Positions 26,662 through 35,475 of a stretch of 64,000 bases of DNA are shown here, piece by piece (the first letter of the stretch is position 1; every line of letters starts with the position of its first letter). The translations under genes were made by a program, and so were the position numbers. Source of the stretch: Bradyrhizobium jicamae (lineage in GTDB: Bacteria; Pseudomonadota; Alphaproteobacteria; Rhizobiales; Xanthobacteraceae). The notes under the pieces are model-generated. The model searched no databases. It worked only from the letters and a program-made list of their open reading frames with translations, and was not told the DNA's origin. The stretch spans positions 1 to 64,000 of the forward strand of contig NZ_JAFCKQ010000039.1 of the NCBI RefSeq assembly GCF_018130215.1, read 5' to 3'.

Positions 26662-27140
26662 CTACGACGCCGGGAAGATCAGGCACGTCGTGGTGCCGTG
26701 GGCGAGCAGGCGGCCATGCGCATCGGTGACGCGGCCCTCGGCGATGCCGATGCGGCGACCGCAATTCAATACCTTGCCCTCGGCCCTGATCTCCCCGGTG
26801 TCTTCCGTGATCGCGCGTATCAGCGAGATCTTGAACTCGAGCGTGGTTTGCGCGGTGCCCTTCTCGAGCATCGACTGCACCGCAAGGCCCATGCAACTGT
26901 CGAGCAGCGTGGCGGTGAGCCCGCCATGCATTGCACGGTGCCCGCAGGATTGAGATGCGCGTCGGTCGGCACCAGCGAGACGACGACGCGGCCTCGCTCG
27001 GCTTCCACAATGTCATAGCCAAGCGTGCGCGCGATCGTGTTGAGCGGCAGCGCACCGCTGACGAGCCCCTGGACGAATTCGAGTCCGCTCATCTGCAGCT
27101 TCTGTTCGTGACTGACGGTGCCGTAGGTCTTGCTGGTCAT
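26662..27140 (-). pseudogene. Frameshifted PaaI-family (hotdog) thioesterase
   Basis: Two overlapping frames together make one hotdog thioesterase. The N-terminal part (from ATG 27140: SGLEFVQGLVSGALPLNTIARTLGYDIVEAE ... HLNPAGTV) is in one frame. The active-site part and rest (HGGLTATLLDSCMGLAV ... GRVTDAHGRLLAHGTTTCLIF) continue in another. The break is at about 26925-26935, exactly where GTV-HGG should be continuous. A loss of one base or a gain of five would explain it. Unless it is a sequencing error, the gene is inactive. Confidence 0.8.
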
Positions 27141-27159
27141 TGGTGGTCTCCTCCGGGAT

Positions 27160-27738
27160 TCATGGCGCGGCTGCCTCCGCCGGTCGCTTGTTTCGGAAGG
27201 TCGACGGAGGCCGGCCGCAAATCCGGGTGAATGCAGCGCTCATCCGCCTTGCGCTGGAAAAGCCGGCCCGCTGCGCCACCGCCGACATCGGCAGGTCGCT
27301 GTCGAAGATCAGCCGTCTTGCCCGCTGCACGCGCAGCCGCAGCGCAAGCTGGAGCGGCGGGGCCCCGAGATGCGCGGCGAACAGACGTGACAAATGTCGC
27401 GCCCCGACGCCGAGTCGCTCGGCCAGCGCATCGACATCGCCGTGGTCGAGCGCGCCGTGCTCGATCAGCGCGAGCGCGCGCTCGGCCGTCGTCCTGGTGC
27501 CCTTCCAGGCCGGGCAAAACGGTGCGGCCTCGGGGCGGCAGCGCAGGCACGGCCGGAAGCCGGCGCGCTCCGCGGACCTGGCGCTGCGATAGAAGCTGAC
27601 ATTGCGCGCCAGCGGCGTGCGCGCCGGGCAGACCGGGCGGCAGTACACGCCCGTGGTCTTCACGGCGACGAACACGACGCCGTCCCAGGCGGGGTCGCGT
27701 CGTCGAAAGGCGTCATACTGTGCGGCGAAGTCGAGCAT
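27160..27738 (-). CDS. AdaA-like methylphosphotriester repair regulator
   Basis: A protein of about 192 residues combining the Ada N-terminal zinc/methyl-acceptor domain with an AraC-type HTH. The domain reads GVYCRPVCPARTPLARNVSF and GFRPCLRCRP: four Cys bind zinc and one accepts the methyl group. The HTH (residues 90-185) includes ALAERLGVGARHLSRLF and SAVAQRAGFSSARRMSAAF. The O6-methylguanine transferase domain of full-length Ada is absent. ATG 27738 (MLDFAAQYDAFRRRD) is typical for the family; ATG 27792 is an alternative. Confidence 0.88.
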   Translation of the reverse strand: MLDFAAQYDAFRRRDPAWDGVVFVAVKTTGVYCRPVCPARTPLARNVSFYRSARSAERAGFRPCLRCRPEAAPFCPAWKGTRTTAERALALIEHGALDHGDVDALAERLGVGARHLSRLFAAHLGAPPLQLALRLRVQRARRLIFDSDLPMSAVAQRAGFSSARRMSAAFTRICGRPPSTFRNKRPAEAAAP

Positions 27739-27839
27739 GACTTCGCTATAGCGGCGGCCGCGCGGCGCGACGACCCGCTTCCCGGAGACCATGTCCGGAA
27801 ACGACCGCTGCGCGGGCGGGACGATGCTGAGTGAACCGG

Positions 27840-28097
27840 TTCAGCGGCAGAAAACGAGGTCAACGTCTTGGTTAACGGGCGGAGCTTGGGACACCGCTTC
27901 TGACGGTAGTTGTCCGGAATCCACATGCGACCGGGATTCTCTTACAGTTGGATCATCCCAGCGCGGGGTACGAGTTTTCATTCCGAAGCAATTTGGTCGC
28001 GAAGGGCCGTCGATGCAGATCGGCGGCCCTTTTTGCTGTTTCGCGTCAATGTTTCAGAACGCCGCGCTCGCGCCTCCCCTCGTTTTCTGCCGCTGAA
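27840..28097. repeat. Gene-free segment bounded by 20-bp inverted repeats
   Basis: TTCAGCGGCAGAAAACGAGG at 27840-27859 is repeated as its exact reverse complement at 28078-28097. The 218 bp between have no supported ORF but contain a terminator-like hairpin. It may be a small non-autonomous element or a stand-alone RNA gene. The intergenic gap as a whole runs from 27739 to 28149. Confidence 0.6.
28002..28034 (+). terminator. Orphan rho-independent terminator
   Basis: AAGGGCCG pairs with CGGCCCTT over a 14-base loop and runs into TTTTT. No plus-strand gene precedes it, so it may end a small RNA transcribed from about 27860-27950. Confidence 0.6.
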
Positions 28098-28149
28098 CTG
28101 AACCAATCATCGTCGCGCGGACAACACGTCGTGCCCCTCGCGCCGTCGA

Positions 28150-28620
28150 TCACGGCCGGAGGAGCTTGGTCATGAACAGGCTGAGCGGATCGGCCACGTA
28201 GTTCCCGAACGGCGCACATTCGAGATAGCCGGATGCGCGATAGAGTCCGATCGCCTCCGGCTGCCGGATTCCAGTCTCCAGACTGATGCGCGCGATGCTC
28301 CGCCGGCGCACAGCGCCTTCGAGTGCCTCGAGCAGGCGGCGGCCAAGCCCGCAGCCACGTGCGTCCTCGCGCACGAACATCCGCTTCATCTCGGCATGAT
28401 CAGCCGCGATGACGCGGAACGCGATCGAACCAAGCACTTCTCCGCCCCGGCGTGCGACCAGGAACACGGTGCCGGGCGCGCTGAGCGCGTCGACATCGAC
28501 GAGATGATTGCTCCCGGACGGATACAGCGCCTCCATATAGACGTCCGACAGGGCGATCAGCCGCCGCACCTCGGGCTGGCGTGGGTCCTCGGGCACGATG
28601 CTGATCTCAGGTTTGGTCAT
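28150..28620 (-). CDS. GNAT-family N-acetyltransferase
   Basis: A 156-residue acetyl-CoA-dependent transferase. The fold is seen from VFLVARRGGEVLGSIAFRVI (residues 48-67), EMKRMFVREDARGCGLGRRLLEALEGA with the acetyl-CoA loop RGCGLG, and IRQPEAIGLYRASGYLECAPFG near residue 125. The acceptor is unknown. Confidence 0.92.
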   Translation of the reverse strand: MTKPEISIVPEDPRQPEVRRLIALSDVYMEALYPSGSNHLVDVDALSAPGTVFLVARRGGEVLGSIAFRVIAADHAEMKRMFVREDARGCGLGRRLLEALEGAVRRRSIARISLETGIRQPEAIGLYRASGYLECAPFGNYVADPLSLFMTKLLRP

Positions 28621-28781
28621 TTCGGGGAGGTCCCGAGCTTGCGCGATCGGCCGCGAAACGGCGTCTCTCGGATATGTCGGCGGAGGCTCCCGATCCGTCG
28701 ATGCGGGACCTGCGGCCGGACGACACGGCTTTGCCGCAGTTCGGTCACCGAAAATTAAGGGCGGATTCAGTTTCGAGGATC

Positions 28782-29504
28782 ATGATTGCACAAGCCAACA
28801 CAGGTCAAGCCATGCAAGACCGCGAGCCGAGCAGTGCCGACAGCATCTGGTTGACGGATGCGGCTCACGGCCGATTGCCGGAGCAGCCGACAGACCTTTG
28901 GGATCTCTCGAACGGCAATCATGATGCCGCCCTGCTGCTGCGGGAGCCGTTCGCGGATCGCATCGGCACCGCGCTTCTGGCGGCCACGGCGCTGGCGGCG
29001 ACCTTCGTGCTGGGATGGGCCGGCGGAGCGAACTGGCACGAATTTGTACCGACCTCGACGCCAGCCCCGGTTGCCCAGAAGGAGGCGCCTGCGCCGTCTC
29101 ACGTTGCGGAGACGCGGCCGAGCGGCAAGAGCGAAGCCACGCGACGGATCGCATCCAGCGGCGATCCTGGCGTCACCGGCAGCATTCCCAGGACCACGGC
29201 CAGTCCCACATCCAATCCGCGCCCGCTCGCCCTGGGTGCCGCGCCGACAACCCTGAACGCGCAGGCCGCAGCACTGGCTCCGAGGCAACCGCTTTCGGCG
29301 TCCCCGGAGACGCGGCCGAGCACAATTCCCGGATGGTCGGTCGTCGAGGTCCGCGACGGCACCGCGGTGCTCGAAGGGCCCGAGGGCGTGCGGATGGCGG
29401 CACGCGGCGACGTCGTTCCAGGACTTGGCCGCGTCGATTCCATCGTGCGCTGGGGCAATCGCTGGATCGTTGCCACCGCGAGCGGATTGATCGCGACGCC
29501 CTGA
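28782..29504 (+). CDS. Single-pass membrane protein with C-terminal beta domain
   Basis: About 240 residues from ATG 28782 (ATG 28812 is also possible). A soluble N-terminus is followed by one membrane helix (GTALLAATALAATFVLGWAGG). A long Pro/Ser/Ala-rich periplasmic linker leads to a compact C-terminal domain, GWSVVEVRDGTAVLEGPEGV then RMAARGDVVPGLGRVDSIVRWG. The domain resembles the beta domain of pilus-assembly PilP or similar SH3-like modules. No partner genes are nearby and I do not recognise a family. Confidence 0.75.
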   Translation: MIAQANTGQAMQDREPSSADSIWLTDAAHGRLPEQPTDLWDLSNGNHDAALLLREPFADRIGTALLAATALAATFVLGWAGGANWHEFVPTSTPAPVAQKEAPAPSHVAETRPSGKSEATRRIASSGDPGVTGSIPRTTASPTSNPRPLALGAAPTTLNAQAAALAPRQPLSASPETRPSTIPGWSVVEVRDGTAVLEGPEGVRMAARGDVVPGLGRVDSIVRWGNRWIVATASGLIATP

Positions 29505-29524
29505 GCGCGGCGCGCCGTTCGCCT

Positions 29525-29929
29525 TCAATTCGTGTTGATGATGAAGCGCAGCGACCGGCTGCCGGTCAGCGTGACCGCATCGCCCTGCCGCCGCCAGGTC
29601 GCGACATCGCCGAGCGCCGCCATCAGGTCGCTGTCGGCCTGCGCACGGTCAGGCGGGCAGTTGCGGTTCTCCATCGCGCCGGGGACGAAGACGATGGTAT
29701 TGCCCGCAACCGAGAACTGGCCCTTGCCGCCGTTGCACCAGAGCTCGAGCACGACCTCGCCATTGTCGCCGATCTCGATCGAGGGAATCCGCTTCGAGCC
29801 TGGCATGCGCGCGGCGTCCAGCGTCATCAGGAAGCCGAACGGAAACTCCTCCTGGGCCAAGGCGGGAACGCTTCCCAACATCGCGCTCACCAGCACAAGA
29901 CTTTTCAAGATACGACCGGCTGAAATCAT
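29525..29929 (-). CDS. Exported META-domain protein
   Basis: A 134-residue protein with a signal peptide (ILKSLVLVSAMLGSVPALAQ). The remainder matches the META/HslJ pattern: LELWCNGGKGQFSVAGNTIVF, ENRNCPPDRAQADSDLMAAL and VTLTGSRSLRF. The two Cys (WCNGG, NCPPD) may form a disulfide. HslJ-like proteins are linked to heat or novobiocin resistance in other bacteria; the role here is not known. Confidence 0.8.
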   Translation of the reverse strand: MISAGRILKSLVLVSAMLGSVPALAQEEFPFGFLMTLDAARMPGSKRIPSIEIGDNGEVVLELWCNGGKGQFSVAGNTIVFVPGAMENRNCPPDRAQADSDLMAALGDVATWRRQGDAVTLTGSRSLRFIINTN

Positions 29930-30024
29930 TCCATTCCCCGAAACCGCAAGCTCACGGCCGCCCTTGTATTGGACGCGCCTGCGCTTGACCAGATTGGCCG
30001 CGACAGAAAAAGTCCTTGAAACGC

Positions 30025-30057
30025 AAATCCCCGCGAGCGTTGCGCCCGCGGGGATTT
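30025..30057 (-). terminator. Hairpin terminator downstream of lctP
   Basis: AAATCCCCGCG and CGCGGGGATTT form a perfect 11-bp stem around an 11-base loop, 18 bp after the lactate permease stop. The following minus-strand bases are only moderately U-rich. Confidence 0.6.
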
Positions 30058-30075
30058 CGCTTCAAGCGGATGCGG

Positions 30076-31746
30076 TTACTTCAGGACCAGTTCGGTGAAC
30101 GGATACACATAGGCCTGCAAGGTCACGAACAGGCCGACCAGGCACGCCAGCACGATCGAGTGCAGGAACACGTAGCGGAGGATCGAGCCCTCGTGCCCGT
30201 ACCAGTTGGTCGCGGTCGAGGCGACCACGATCGATTGCGCGTCGATCATCTTGCCCATCACGCCGCCCGAGGAGTTCGCCGCCGCCATCAGGATCGGCGG
30301 CAGGCCGAGTTGCTGCGAGGTGATCTTCTGCAGGTTGCCGAACAGGATGTTCGAGGCGGTGTCCGATCCCGTCAGCGCCACGCCGAGCCAGCCGAGCAGC
30401 GTGCCGAAGAAGGGATAGAGCACACCGGTTGCAGCAAACGCCAGACCGAGCGTGGCGTCGATGCCGGAGAGCCGGGTCAGCGTACCGATCGCCAGCATCG
30501 CCGAGATCGTGATCAGCGAGATCGCGCACAGCTTGATGGTGCGGCCATATTCGGCGATCAGGCCGACCGGCGAGACGCCCATCAGCAGCCCCGAAATGAC
30601 CGCGGCGATCAGCATGCCGGTGCCGGTGAACGACAGATAGGTGAAGGCAAAGACGGCGCCTTCCGGCGTCGGCTTCGCCGCCACCGGCGGCACCTTGTTG
30701 ATCATGTTGTGCAGATCGGGAACCGGATAGTTCCAGGTGAAGATCGCGTTCGCCCAGGTCTTGAACGCCCCGTTGCCCCAGATCAGCATCAGGATGCAGA
30801 CGATGATCCACGGCAGCAGCGCGCCCCACAATTCGGCCGAGGTCAGCGGCGTCTTGTCGAGCGGCTTCGCCGCCGCCATCGTCGCGGCCGATTCATCGCG
30901 GCCGCGCAGCGCCGGCGACAACCAGAGCTGTCGCGGCTGCCAGACCTTCAGGAACAGGATCAGGCAGCCCATCGAGATCAGCGAGGCACCGATGTCGACG
31001 ATCCAGGGATTGATGTAGTTCGAGATCACATATTGCGGGACCGCGAACGACACGCCGGTGACCAGGATTGCCGGCCAGACCTCCTTCATGCCGCGCCAGC
31101 CGGCGAACGCGCACACCACCCAGAACGGCACGATCAGCGAGAACGGCGGCAACTGCCGGCCGACCATCGCACCGAGGGTGTAGGGATCGAGCCCGGTCAC
31201 CGAGGCGAGGCCCTGGATCGGCGTGCCGAGCGCGCCGAAGGCGACGGGTGCGGTGTTGGCGATCAGCGACAGGCCGGAGGCGGCAAGCGGCGAGAAGCCG
31301 AGCCCGATCAGCACCGCGCCCGTGATCGCGACCGGGGTGCCGAAGCCCGAGGCGCCCTCGAAGAAGGCGCCGAACGAGAACGCGATCAACAGCAATTGCA
31401 GGCGGCGGTCCTCGGTGACGCCGCCGATCGCGCGCTTGAGCAGCTCGAACTTTCCGCACCTCACCGTGACCTGGTAGAGGAAGATGACGTTGAGCACGAT
31501 CCAGCCGATCGGGAAGAAGCCGGAGACGATGCCGAGCAGCGAGGCACGGATCGACATCCCCGCCGGCATCGTGAACACCACGATCGCGATCAGGTTGGTC
31601 ACGATCACGGCGATGATGGCGGCGATGTGCGCCTTCACCCGGCCGCTGGCGATCAGGACCAGCAGCGTGACCACGGGGATTGCCGCCGCGATGGTCGACA
31701 GCCCCGCATTGCCCAGCGGATTGTAGATTTGATTCCACGTATTCAT
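30076..31746 (-). CDS. lctP: L-lactate permease
   Basis: A 556-residue inner-membrane permease of the LctP/LldP family importing lactate or glycolate with protons. The start at ATG 31746 (MNTWNQIYNPLGNAGLST) agrees with the family and has GGGGAG upstream; the longer frame does not. Conserved features include IGWIVLNVIFLYQVTV, FGAFFEGASGFGTPVAITGA, GVALTGSDTASNILFGNLQ and ANSSGGVMGKMIDAQSI. Glycolate oxidase genes lie 5 kb away, so glycolate is a plausible substrate. Confidence 0.95.
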   Translation of the reverse strand: MNTWNQIYNPLGNAGLSTIAAAIPVVTLLVLIASGRVKAHIAAIIAVIVTNLIAIVVFTMPAGMSIRASLLGIVSGFFPIGWIVLNVIFLYQVTVRCGKFELLKRAIGGVTEDRRLQLLLIAFSFGAFFEGASGFGTPVAITGAVLIGLGFSPLAASGLSLIANTAPVAFGALGTPIQGLASVTGLDPYTLGAMVGRQLPPFSLIVPFWVVCAFAGWRGMKEVWPAILVTGVSFAVPQYVISNYINPWIVDIGASLISMGCLILFLKVWQPRQLWLSPALRGRDESAATMAAAKPLDKTPLTSAELWGALLPWIIVCILMLIWGNGAFKTWANAIFTWNYPVPDLHNMINKVPPVAAKPTPEGAVFAFTYLSFTGTGMLIAAVISGLLMGVSPVGLIAEYGRTIKLCAISLITISAMLAIGTLTRLSGIDATLGLAFAATGVLYPFFGTLLGWLGVALTGSDTASNILFGNLQKITSQQLGLPPILMAAANSSGGVMGKMIDAQSIVVASTATNWYGHEGSILRYVFLHSIVLACLVGLFVTLQAYVYPFTELVLK

Positions 31747-32060
31747 GGCCCGGCATCTCCCCACGCATTGTGCAGCGCGACCGCCGGCGTGAACGGTCTG
31801 GGCGCGCCTGGCACGATCGCGGGAGGCTTCTCGAATGCGCTTGAAGGTTGGCTCGCGAATGAACGATCGGTAAGGATCGCTCACATCCTCGCGAAAAACC
31901 CTAGGGCCCCCGCCCCGCACCGTTGCCAGCATGCTAGGGTTGACTTGAACGCCGGGACAAGCGAACGCTTGCATGCCAGTGCTACGACTTTAGTCTAGAC
32001 ACATCCCGATTGTCCCGATTCTTCAGGCCTTTGCTGGTCATTCCCCGGAGACGATAATCT
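31747..32060. other. Divergent intergenic region lctP / ABC transporter
   Basis: 314 bp with no supported ORF. It contains a TTGACTTGAAC stretch near 31938 and short palindromes such as GTCTAGAC, but I cannot fix a promoter or operator with confidence. Confidence 0.4.
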
Positions 32061-33806
32061 GTGAACAACATCCGCTCGACGCTCGCCACGGTGTGGCGCA
32101 TCGCCTCGCCTTATTTCAGCTCCGAGGACAAATTGGCAGGCCGCGTTCTGCTTGCCACGCTGGTCGTGATGGAGTTGGTGTCCGTCGGACTCGACGTGTT
32201 GATCAATCAATGGCGCAACCGCTTCTATACCGCGCTCCAGGACAAGGACTGGGACACGTTCAAGCGCGAGTTGCTGGTGTTCTGTCTGCTGGCTGCGGCG
32301 TCGGTGGTCCTTGGAATCTATCAGCTCTATCTGAACCAGTGGCTGCAGATCCGCTGGCGCAACTGGATGACCGGCAAGTATCTCCGCAATTGGTTGCACG
32401 GCGCCAATCACTACCGCATGCAGCTGGTCGGCGATGCCGCCGACAACCCCGATCAGCGCATCACCGACGACATCAAGCTGTTCGTCAGCCAGACGCTGGC
32501 GATCGGCATCGGGCTTTTGAACTCGGTCGTCTCGCTCGCCTCCTTCGTGGTGATCCTGTGGGGATTGTCGAAGGTTCTGCCGCTGCTGCTGTTCGGCGTC
32601 GATTTTTCGATACCGGGCTATCTGGTCTGGGGCGCGATCATCTACGCCGTGCTCGGGACGGCGCTGACGCAGTGGATCGGCTCGCCGCTGGTCAATCTCA
32701 ACTTCGACCAGCAGCGGCTGGAGGCGGATTTCCGCTTCAACCTGGTGCGGGTGCGCGAGAACTCCGAACAGATTGCGCTGCTCAAGGGCGAGGGGGCGGA
32801 GCGCGAACGGCTGTCGGAGCGTTTCGGCCGCGTGATCGGCAACTGGTACGGCATCATGAGCCGGACCAAGCGGCTGACCGCTTTCACGGGAAGCTACGCG
32901 CAGGCCTCGGTGGTGTTTCCCTTTGCGCTTGCCGGCCCGGCCTATTTCGTCAGCAAGACGGTCCAGCTTGGCGCATTGATCCAGATCGCCGAGGCCTTCG
33001 GCAAGGTGCAGGACGCGCTCTCGTTCTTCGTGTCGGCCTACCGCACCCTCGCCGAATGGCGCGCGGTGGTTTCCCGTCTCGAAGGCTTCGAGACTTCGAT
33101 CGCAAACGCCGAAAATCTGGCTGCCGATCCCGCCTACATCCACACAAGGCCGGCGGCTGCCGGCGAGATCGCGCTGCCGCAGCTCCTGGTCGAGTTGCCG
33201 AACGGCGCGCCGCTGGTCTCGGCCGATCATTTCAGCTTCCGTCCCGGCGAGCGGACGCTGGTCACCGGCCCCTCCGGTGCCGGCAAGTCGACACTGTTCC
33301 GCGCCGTGGCCGGGATCTGGCCCTACGGCGCCGGCACGGTCGAGATTCCGGCCGGCACGACGCTGATGATGCTGCCGCAGCGGCCTTATTTGCCGATCGG
33401 ATCGCTGCATGCGGCGGTGGTCTATCCCGGCGAAGCCGCGGAATACGACGCCAATCGGGTCCACGACGTACTCGCGGCCGTCGGCCTGCCGCAGCTTGCC
33501 GCGCGGCTCGACGAGGAGGCGCACTGGAACCGGATGCTGTCGCTCGGCGAGCAGCAGCGGCTGGGCATCGCGCGGGCGCTGTTGCACGCGCCGCAATTCC
33601 TGTTCCTGGACGAGGCAACCGCCTCGCTCGACGAGCCGTCGGAAGCCGCGCTCTACAAGCTGATCGCCGAGAAGCTGCCGTCGACCACGGTGGTCTCGAT
33701 CGGTCACCGCTCGACACTCGAGGCCTTCCATCAGCGCCACGTCACGCTGGTCCGTGATGCCGACCGCTTCACCTTGCGCGACCCGGTCGAGGTCGCCGCG
33801 TCGTAG
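32061..33806 (+). CDS. SbmA/YddA-like ABC transporter, fused permease and ATPase
   Basis: A 581-residue half-transporter. The membrane domain (residues 1-330) is of the ABC_membrane_2 type: INQWRNRFYTALQDKDWDTF, YLNQWLQIRWRNWMTGKYL, NPDQRITDDI and a conserved RVRENSEQIALLKGE coupling region. The nucleotide-binding domain has Walker A GPSGAGKS near residue 412, the signature LSLGEQQRLGIARALL, Walker B FLFLDEATASLDE and the H-loop SIGHRS. Family members export or import peptides, B12-like compounds or fatty acyl chains. The GTG start has GGAGA upstream. Confidence 0.92.
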   Translation: MNNIRSTLATVWRIASPYFSSEDKLAGRVLLATLVVMELVSVGLDVLINQWRNRFYTALQDKDWDTFKRELLVFCLLAAASVVLGIYQLYLNQWLQIRWRNWMTGKYLRNWLHGANHYRMQLVGDAADNPDQRITDDIKLFVSQTLAIGIGLLNSVVSLASFVVILWGLSKVLPLLLFGVDFSIPGYLVWGAIIYAVLGTALTQWIGSPLVNLNFDQQRLEADFRFNLVRVRENSEQIALLKGEGAERERLSERFGRVIGNWYGIMSRTKRLTAFTGSYAQASVVFPFALAGPAYFVSKTVQLGALIQIAEAFGKVQDALSFFVSAYRTLAEWRAVVSRLEGFETSIANAENLAADPAYIHTRPAAAGEIALPQLLVELPNGAPLVSADHFSFRPGERTLVTGPSGAGKSTLFRAVAGIWPYGAGTVEIPAGTTLMMLPQRPYLPIGSLHAAVVYPGEAAEYDANRVHDVLAAVGLPQLAARLDEEAHWNRMLSLGEQQRLGIARALLHAPQFLFLDEATASLDEPSEAALYKLIAEKLPSTTVVSIGHRSTLEAFHQRHVTLVRDADRFTLRDPVEVAAS

Positions 33807-33865
33807 GCTGCCTGCGACGTCGGTTCACCCTCTTCGCTGCTTCAGGTCCCGCAGGCGCTGGGCTC

Positions 33866-34010
33866 CCTCTCCCGCTTGCGGGGGAGGACTGGGATGGGGC
33901 GGATCGCATCGTGGAGAGCCCCACCCGCCGCGCTCTGGCGCGCACGAGCGCTGCCGAGCGCGTCGACCTCCCGCAAGCGCGACTCGCAAGGGAGAAGGTG
34001 CAGTCTGCCG
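33866..34010. repeat. Dispersed intergenic repeat
   Basis: CCCTCTCCCGCTTGCGGGGG and a matching CTCCCGCAAGCGCGACTCGC over 100 bp later have the form of an intergenic repeat I recall from bradyrhizobial genomes. There is no coding support. The edges are approximate. Confidence 0.45.
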
Positions 34011-34020
34011 CGCGACTGCC

Positions 34021-34058
34021 AAAAAGCAAAAGGGGCGGCAGATCGATCTGCCGCCCCT
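34021..34058 (-). terminator. Terminator of the porin gene
   Basis: Bases 34031-34058 form a perfect 28-bp palindrome (arms AGGGGCGGCAGATC and GATCTGCCGCCCCT). On the minus strand it is followed by TTTTGCTTTTT, 21 bp after the porin stop. Confidence 0.85.
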
Positions 34059-34078
34059 CTGGTCTCCGCAAGGAGAGC

Positions 34079-35068
34079 TTACTTCAGATTGGACGCCGCC
34101 GTCAGGTCGACCGAGAGCTTGGCGATGCCGGCCGCGCCGCACCAGTTGGAGCCGGTGCCGAGTGGGTTGATCGGGGTCACGTCGGTCGTGCCGGAGGCAT
34201 TGAAGGCGCTGGTGAAGGCGCTGCAATTGCCCTTCGAGAGGTCCGTGTCGGAGTAGCGCAGATCGAGCGTGAACACCTTGTAGGTGAAGCCGATGCCGAT
34301 ATTCCAGGTGTCGTAGTCGGCATATTTGATGCCGTTCGGGAACGCCGGGACGCCATAGAAGCTGTCGGACGTGCCGAGCCACTGCCGGCCGAACTCACCC
34401 GACACATACATGCCGACGCCGCTGCTGCCGAACACGGTGCTCGGCGCGGTGTACTTGCCGATGATCGAGGAGTAGTTGCCCCAGGCGCCGGTGTTGAGGA
34501 AGTTCGGTGAATAGTACTCGTTCAGGCTGAACGCCCAGTTGTCGTTGATCGTGTAGGTGACCTTGCCGTAGACCTCGAAGAAGCTGACGTCCTTCTTCAT
34601 CACGTTGCCGTTCAGCAGGAAATTGGTGGCGCACTCTGGGCCGACCGCGTTGCCCGCGGTGTCGAACGGCGCGCCGAAGAAGCAGGTTCCACCCGGATAC
34701 AGGTAACCCCAGATACCGACGTCGAAGGCGAAGGCGCCAAAGGTCGGGCGGATACCGCCGTAGACGTCGACTTCAGCAGCAGCGCGGTTGGCGAAGGAGA
34801 TGCTCTCGGTCGAGGTGCCGACGTAGAGCTGCAGGTCCTTTGTGACGTTGTAGCGCGGCTCGAAATAGGCGGTGACCGACGGATTGTGGTTGGACTGGGT
34901 GACGCCACGGAAGATGTAGTCGTTCATGACACCGGCGCCAAAGGCGATATCCCAGGGATCGAACGGAGCCGGCGGCGGCGCCTTGACGGCCTTCACCGCC
35001 ATGTCGGCTGCCATCGCCGAGCTCGAGATCATTGCTAGCGCCGTTGCTAACAAAGCCAGTTTCTTCAT
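34079..35068 (-). CDS. TorF-family putative porin
   Basis: A 329-residue outer-membrane beta-barrel. The ATG at 35068 opens a signal peptide (MKKLALLATALAMISSSAMAA). The barrel starts FDPWDIAFGAGVMNDYIFRGVTQSN, the hallmark of this porin type, and alternates aromatic strands to the end (LDLRYSDTDLSKGN). Two or three Cys are unusual for a porin. A palindromic terminator follows; a leader hairpin lies at 35180-35226. Confidence 0.88.
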   Translation of the reverse strand: MKKLALLATALAMISSSAMAADMAVKAVKAPPPAPFDPWDIAFGAGVMNDYIFRGVTQSNHNPSVTAYFEPRYNVTKDLQLYVGTSTESISFANRAAAEVDVYGGIRPTFGAFAFDVGIWGYLYPGGTCFFGAPFDTAGNAVGPECATNFLLNGNVMKKDVSFFEVYGKVTYTINDNWAFSLNEYYSPNFLNTGAWGNYSSIIGKYTAPSTVFGSSGVGMYVSGEFGRQWLGTSDSFYGVPAFPNGIKYADYDTWNIGIGFTYKVFTLDLRYSDTDLSKGNCSAFTSAFNASGTTDVTPINPLGTGSNWCGAAGIAKLSVDLTAASNLK

Positions 35069-35179
35069 GACGGTCCCCATTTACTTGACAGACAGCCCTG
35101 CACAGGTGGCCCCCCAGGGCATGCGATAACCGGACTGCAACAAATCGCGTGTGTCCAATTTGAAACGCGCGCACGGAGT

Positions 35180-35226
35180 CTTGAAGCCAAAAAGAGTTGC
35201 AGATGCTGACTTTTTGGGCGTTCAAG
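35180..35226 (-). other. Hairpin in the porin leader
   Basis: CTTGAA-G-CCAAAAAG pairs with CTTTTTGG-GCG-TTCAAG around 15 bases. It lies 112-158 bp before the porin start on the transcribed strand, so it could be a 5'-UTR structure if the transcript starts far enough upstream. Confidence 0.4.
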
Positions 35227-35390
35227 CCCTCTCGGCAAACGTTGCTCAGTGAGTGTTGCATTTGAACAACAAGGTTGAAGGCGTGAGGCGAAACGAGCGG
35301 TGGGCCAGCGGGCGGCGGGGATCGGCCGAGTCCCGTGCTCGGACGGTCACGCGGTATTGGCCCGGCACGGAAATCGGCCCGCAACTGAAA

Positions 35391-35419
35391 AAGCCGCAGC
35401 GGCGACCGCTGCGGCTTTG
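35391..35419 (-). terminator. Terminator of the H1-like gene
   Basis: AAAGCCGCAGCGG and CCGCTGCGGCTTT form a 13-bp perfect stem around CGA, and the minus strand continues TTC after the T-rich arm, 57 bases after the stop. Confidence 0.8.
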
Positions 35420-35475
35420 AACATCAGTCCAGTTCGCGCTCCCCGAGAGCGCCGGAATCCGGCACCGGGATTCGG

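Larger units (their letters stand above)
35069..35475. other. Intergenic region upstream of the porin
   Basis: 407 bp without a gene. It holds a leader hairpin candidate (35180-35226) and a terminator (35391-35419) for the upstream H1-like gene. Confidence 0.6.

Noticed and set aside
30016..31998. 660-codon ORF antisense to the lactate permease
   Set aside because: Arg/Asp/His/Gln-rich shadow of a membrane-protein gene; no start signal or motif.
31995..33740. 581-codon ORF antisense to the ABC transporter
   Set aside because: Shadow of a gene with complete Walker and signature motifs on the other strand.
33866..34010. Small genes in the gap after the ABC transporter
   Set aside because: The frames coincide with a GC-rich intergenic repeat and lack ribosome binding sites.
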